Of a stretch of 64,000 bases of DNA, positions 63,673-64,000 are shown in pieces (the stretch's first letter is position 1; each line of letters starts with the position of its first letter). This stretch comes from Paracoccus alkanivorans (GTDB lineage: Bacteria > Pseudomonadota > Alphaproteobacteria > Rhodobacterales > Rhodobacteraceae), in the NCBI RefSeq assembly GCF_003697785.1, contig NZ_QOKZ01000001.1, forward strand, positions 434,001 through 498,000. The letters run 5' to 3'. The position numbers were made by a program, and so were the translations under genes. Under the pieces are notes generated by a model, which saw only the letters and a list, made by a program, of their open reading frames with translations, was not told the DNA's origin and made no database searches.

Positions 63673-64000
63673 GCACTGCCCCTCAATGTTTCCAGGACCT
63701 CCGCCAGCCCGACGCGCCAATCAGGCCGGGCAATACCGAAATCTGCCGCAATACGTCCACAGTTCAACCGCGAGTTTGCCGGTCGCCGCGCCGGGGTGGG
63801 ATAATCCGCTGTTGCGATCTCCTGCACCCGGCAGCGATGCCCCCCCTGCGCAAAAACTTCACGCGCGAACCCCGCCCAACTGATATCGGGGGTGCCCGCG
63901 AAATGATAGATTCCACTCTTGGCAGTGTCCGCCTGCATGGCGCGCACCATGACGAGCAACGCGGCGGCGATATCGGCGGCAGGCGTCGGGCTTCCGATCT
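63669..64000 (-). CDS. rmlD: dTDP-4-dehydrorhamnose reductase (3' end only)
   Basis: The last 110 codons of a leftward gene whose start is beyond the window. GSPTPAADIAAALLVMVRAM, the YHFAGTPDISWAGFAREVF stretch and the closing RPANSRLNCGRIAADFGI followed by DWRVGLAEVLETL match the C-terminus of RmlD, an NADPH reductase making dTDP-rhamnose. The stop overlaps rmlA by four bases, so the two form one operon. No oddities in the visible part. Confidence 0.88.
   Translation of the reverse strand, partial: IGSPTPAADIAAALLVMVRAMQADTAKSGIYHFAGTPDISWAGFAREVFAQGGHRCRVQEIATADYPTPARRPANSRLNCGRIAADFGIARPDWRVGLAEVLETLRGSA

Overview
The window looks like a piece of a high-GC alphaproteobacterial chromosome, most likely from the Rhodobacterales (Paracoccus-like). 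This is inferred from gene content rather than a database match. The clues are the ihfB-lapA-trpF-trpB order, a thiC-thiO-thiS-thiG-thiE-thiF operon behind a TPP riboswitch, an frcBCA-type sugar importer beside a ROK regulator, several TRAP transporters, and heavy use of ATGA/GTGA stop-start overlaps. I saw no tRNA, rRNA, CRISPR array, insertion sequence or phage gene.

Positions 1-35.9 kb are almost purely catabolic. A leftward ten-gene operon (13.8 kb down to the left edge) encodes a carboxyltransferase, a complete oligopeptide/nickel-type ABC importer, a free biotinyl carrier, two acyl-CoA ligases and a large fused biotin carboxylase-carrier-carboxyltransferase. Eight of its nine junctions are 4-nt stop/start overlaps. 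TetR and IclR regulators (14.1-15.7 kb) separate it from two tandem leftward TRAP transporters of different families, a Tat-type DctP/DctQ/DctM set and a TAXI receptor with a fused permease (15.8-22.3 kb). From 22.4 to 35.9 kb lies a two-strand CoA-thioester degradation cluster. It holds two histidine phosphatases, a thiolase, a paired set of acyl-CoA dehydrogenases, two MDR reductases, a MaoC hydratase, two enoyl-CoA hydratase-family enzymes, an acyl-CoA ligase, a 3-hydroxyacyl-CoA dehydrogenase and an SDR. Together these genes could import a carboxylic acid, activate it to CoA, carboxylate it and beta-oxidise it. The substrate cannot be read from the sequence.

A strong hairpin at 35.87 kb marks the switch to conserved genes. 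These are the thiamine operon with its riboswitch (35.9-41.5 kb), an Old Yellow Enzyme, clpX and clpP, pth with three small conserved-unknown genes, an exported protein with a very acidic low-complexity tail, trpB-GNAT-trpF-lapA-ihfB, an ABM-GNAT fusion, an SH3-like protein, ychF, trpA and a djlA-like gene. The right end carries the frcBCA sugar importer with a divergent ROK regulator, then rmlA and the 3' end of rmlD, the start of a dTDP-rhamnose cluster that continues past the window.

The most unusual material is the two-carboxylase importer operon, the acyl-CoA dehydrogenase pair in which one partner appears to lack the catalytic glutamate, a shared CTGAC-N4-GTCAG inverted repeat upstream of two catabolic units, the ABM-GNAT fusion, and the acidic-tailed exported protein.
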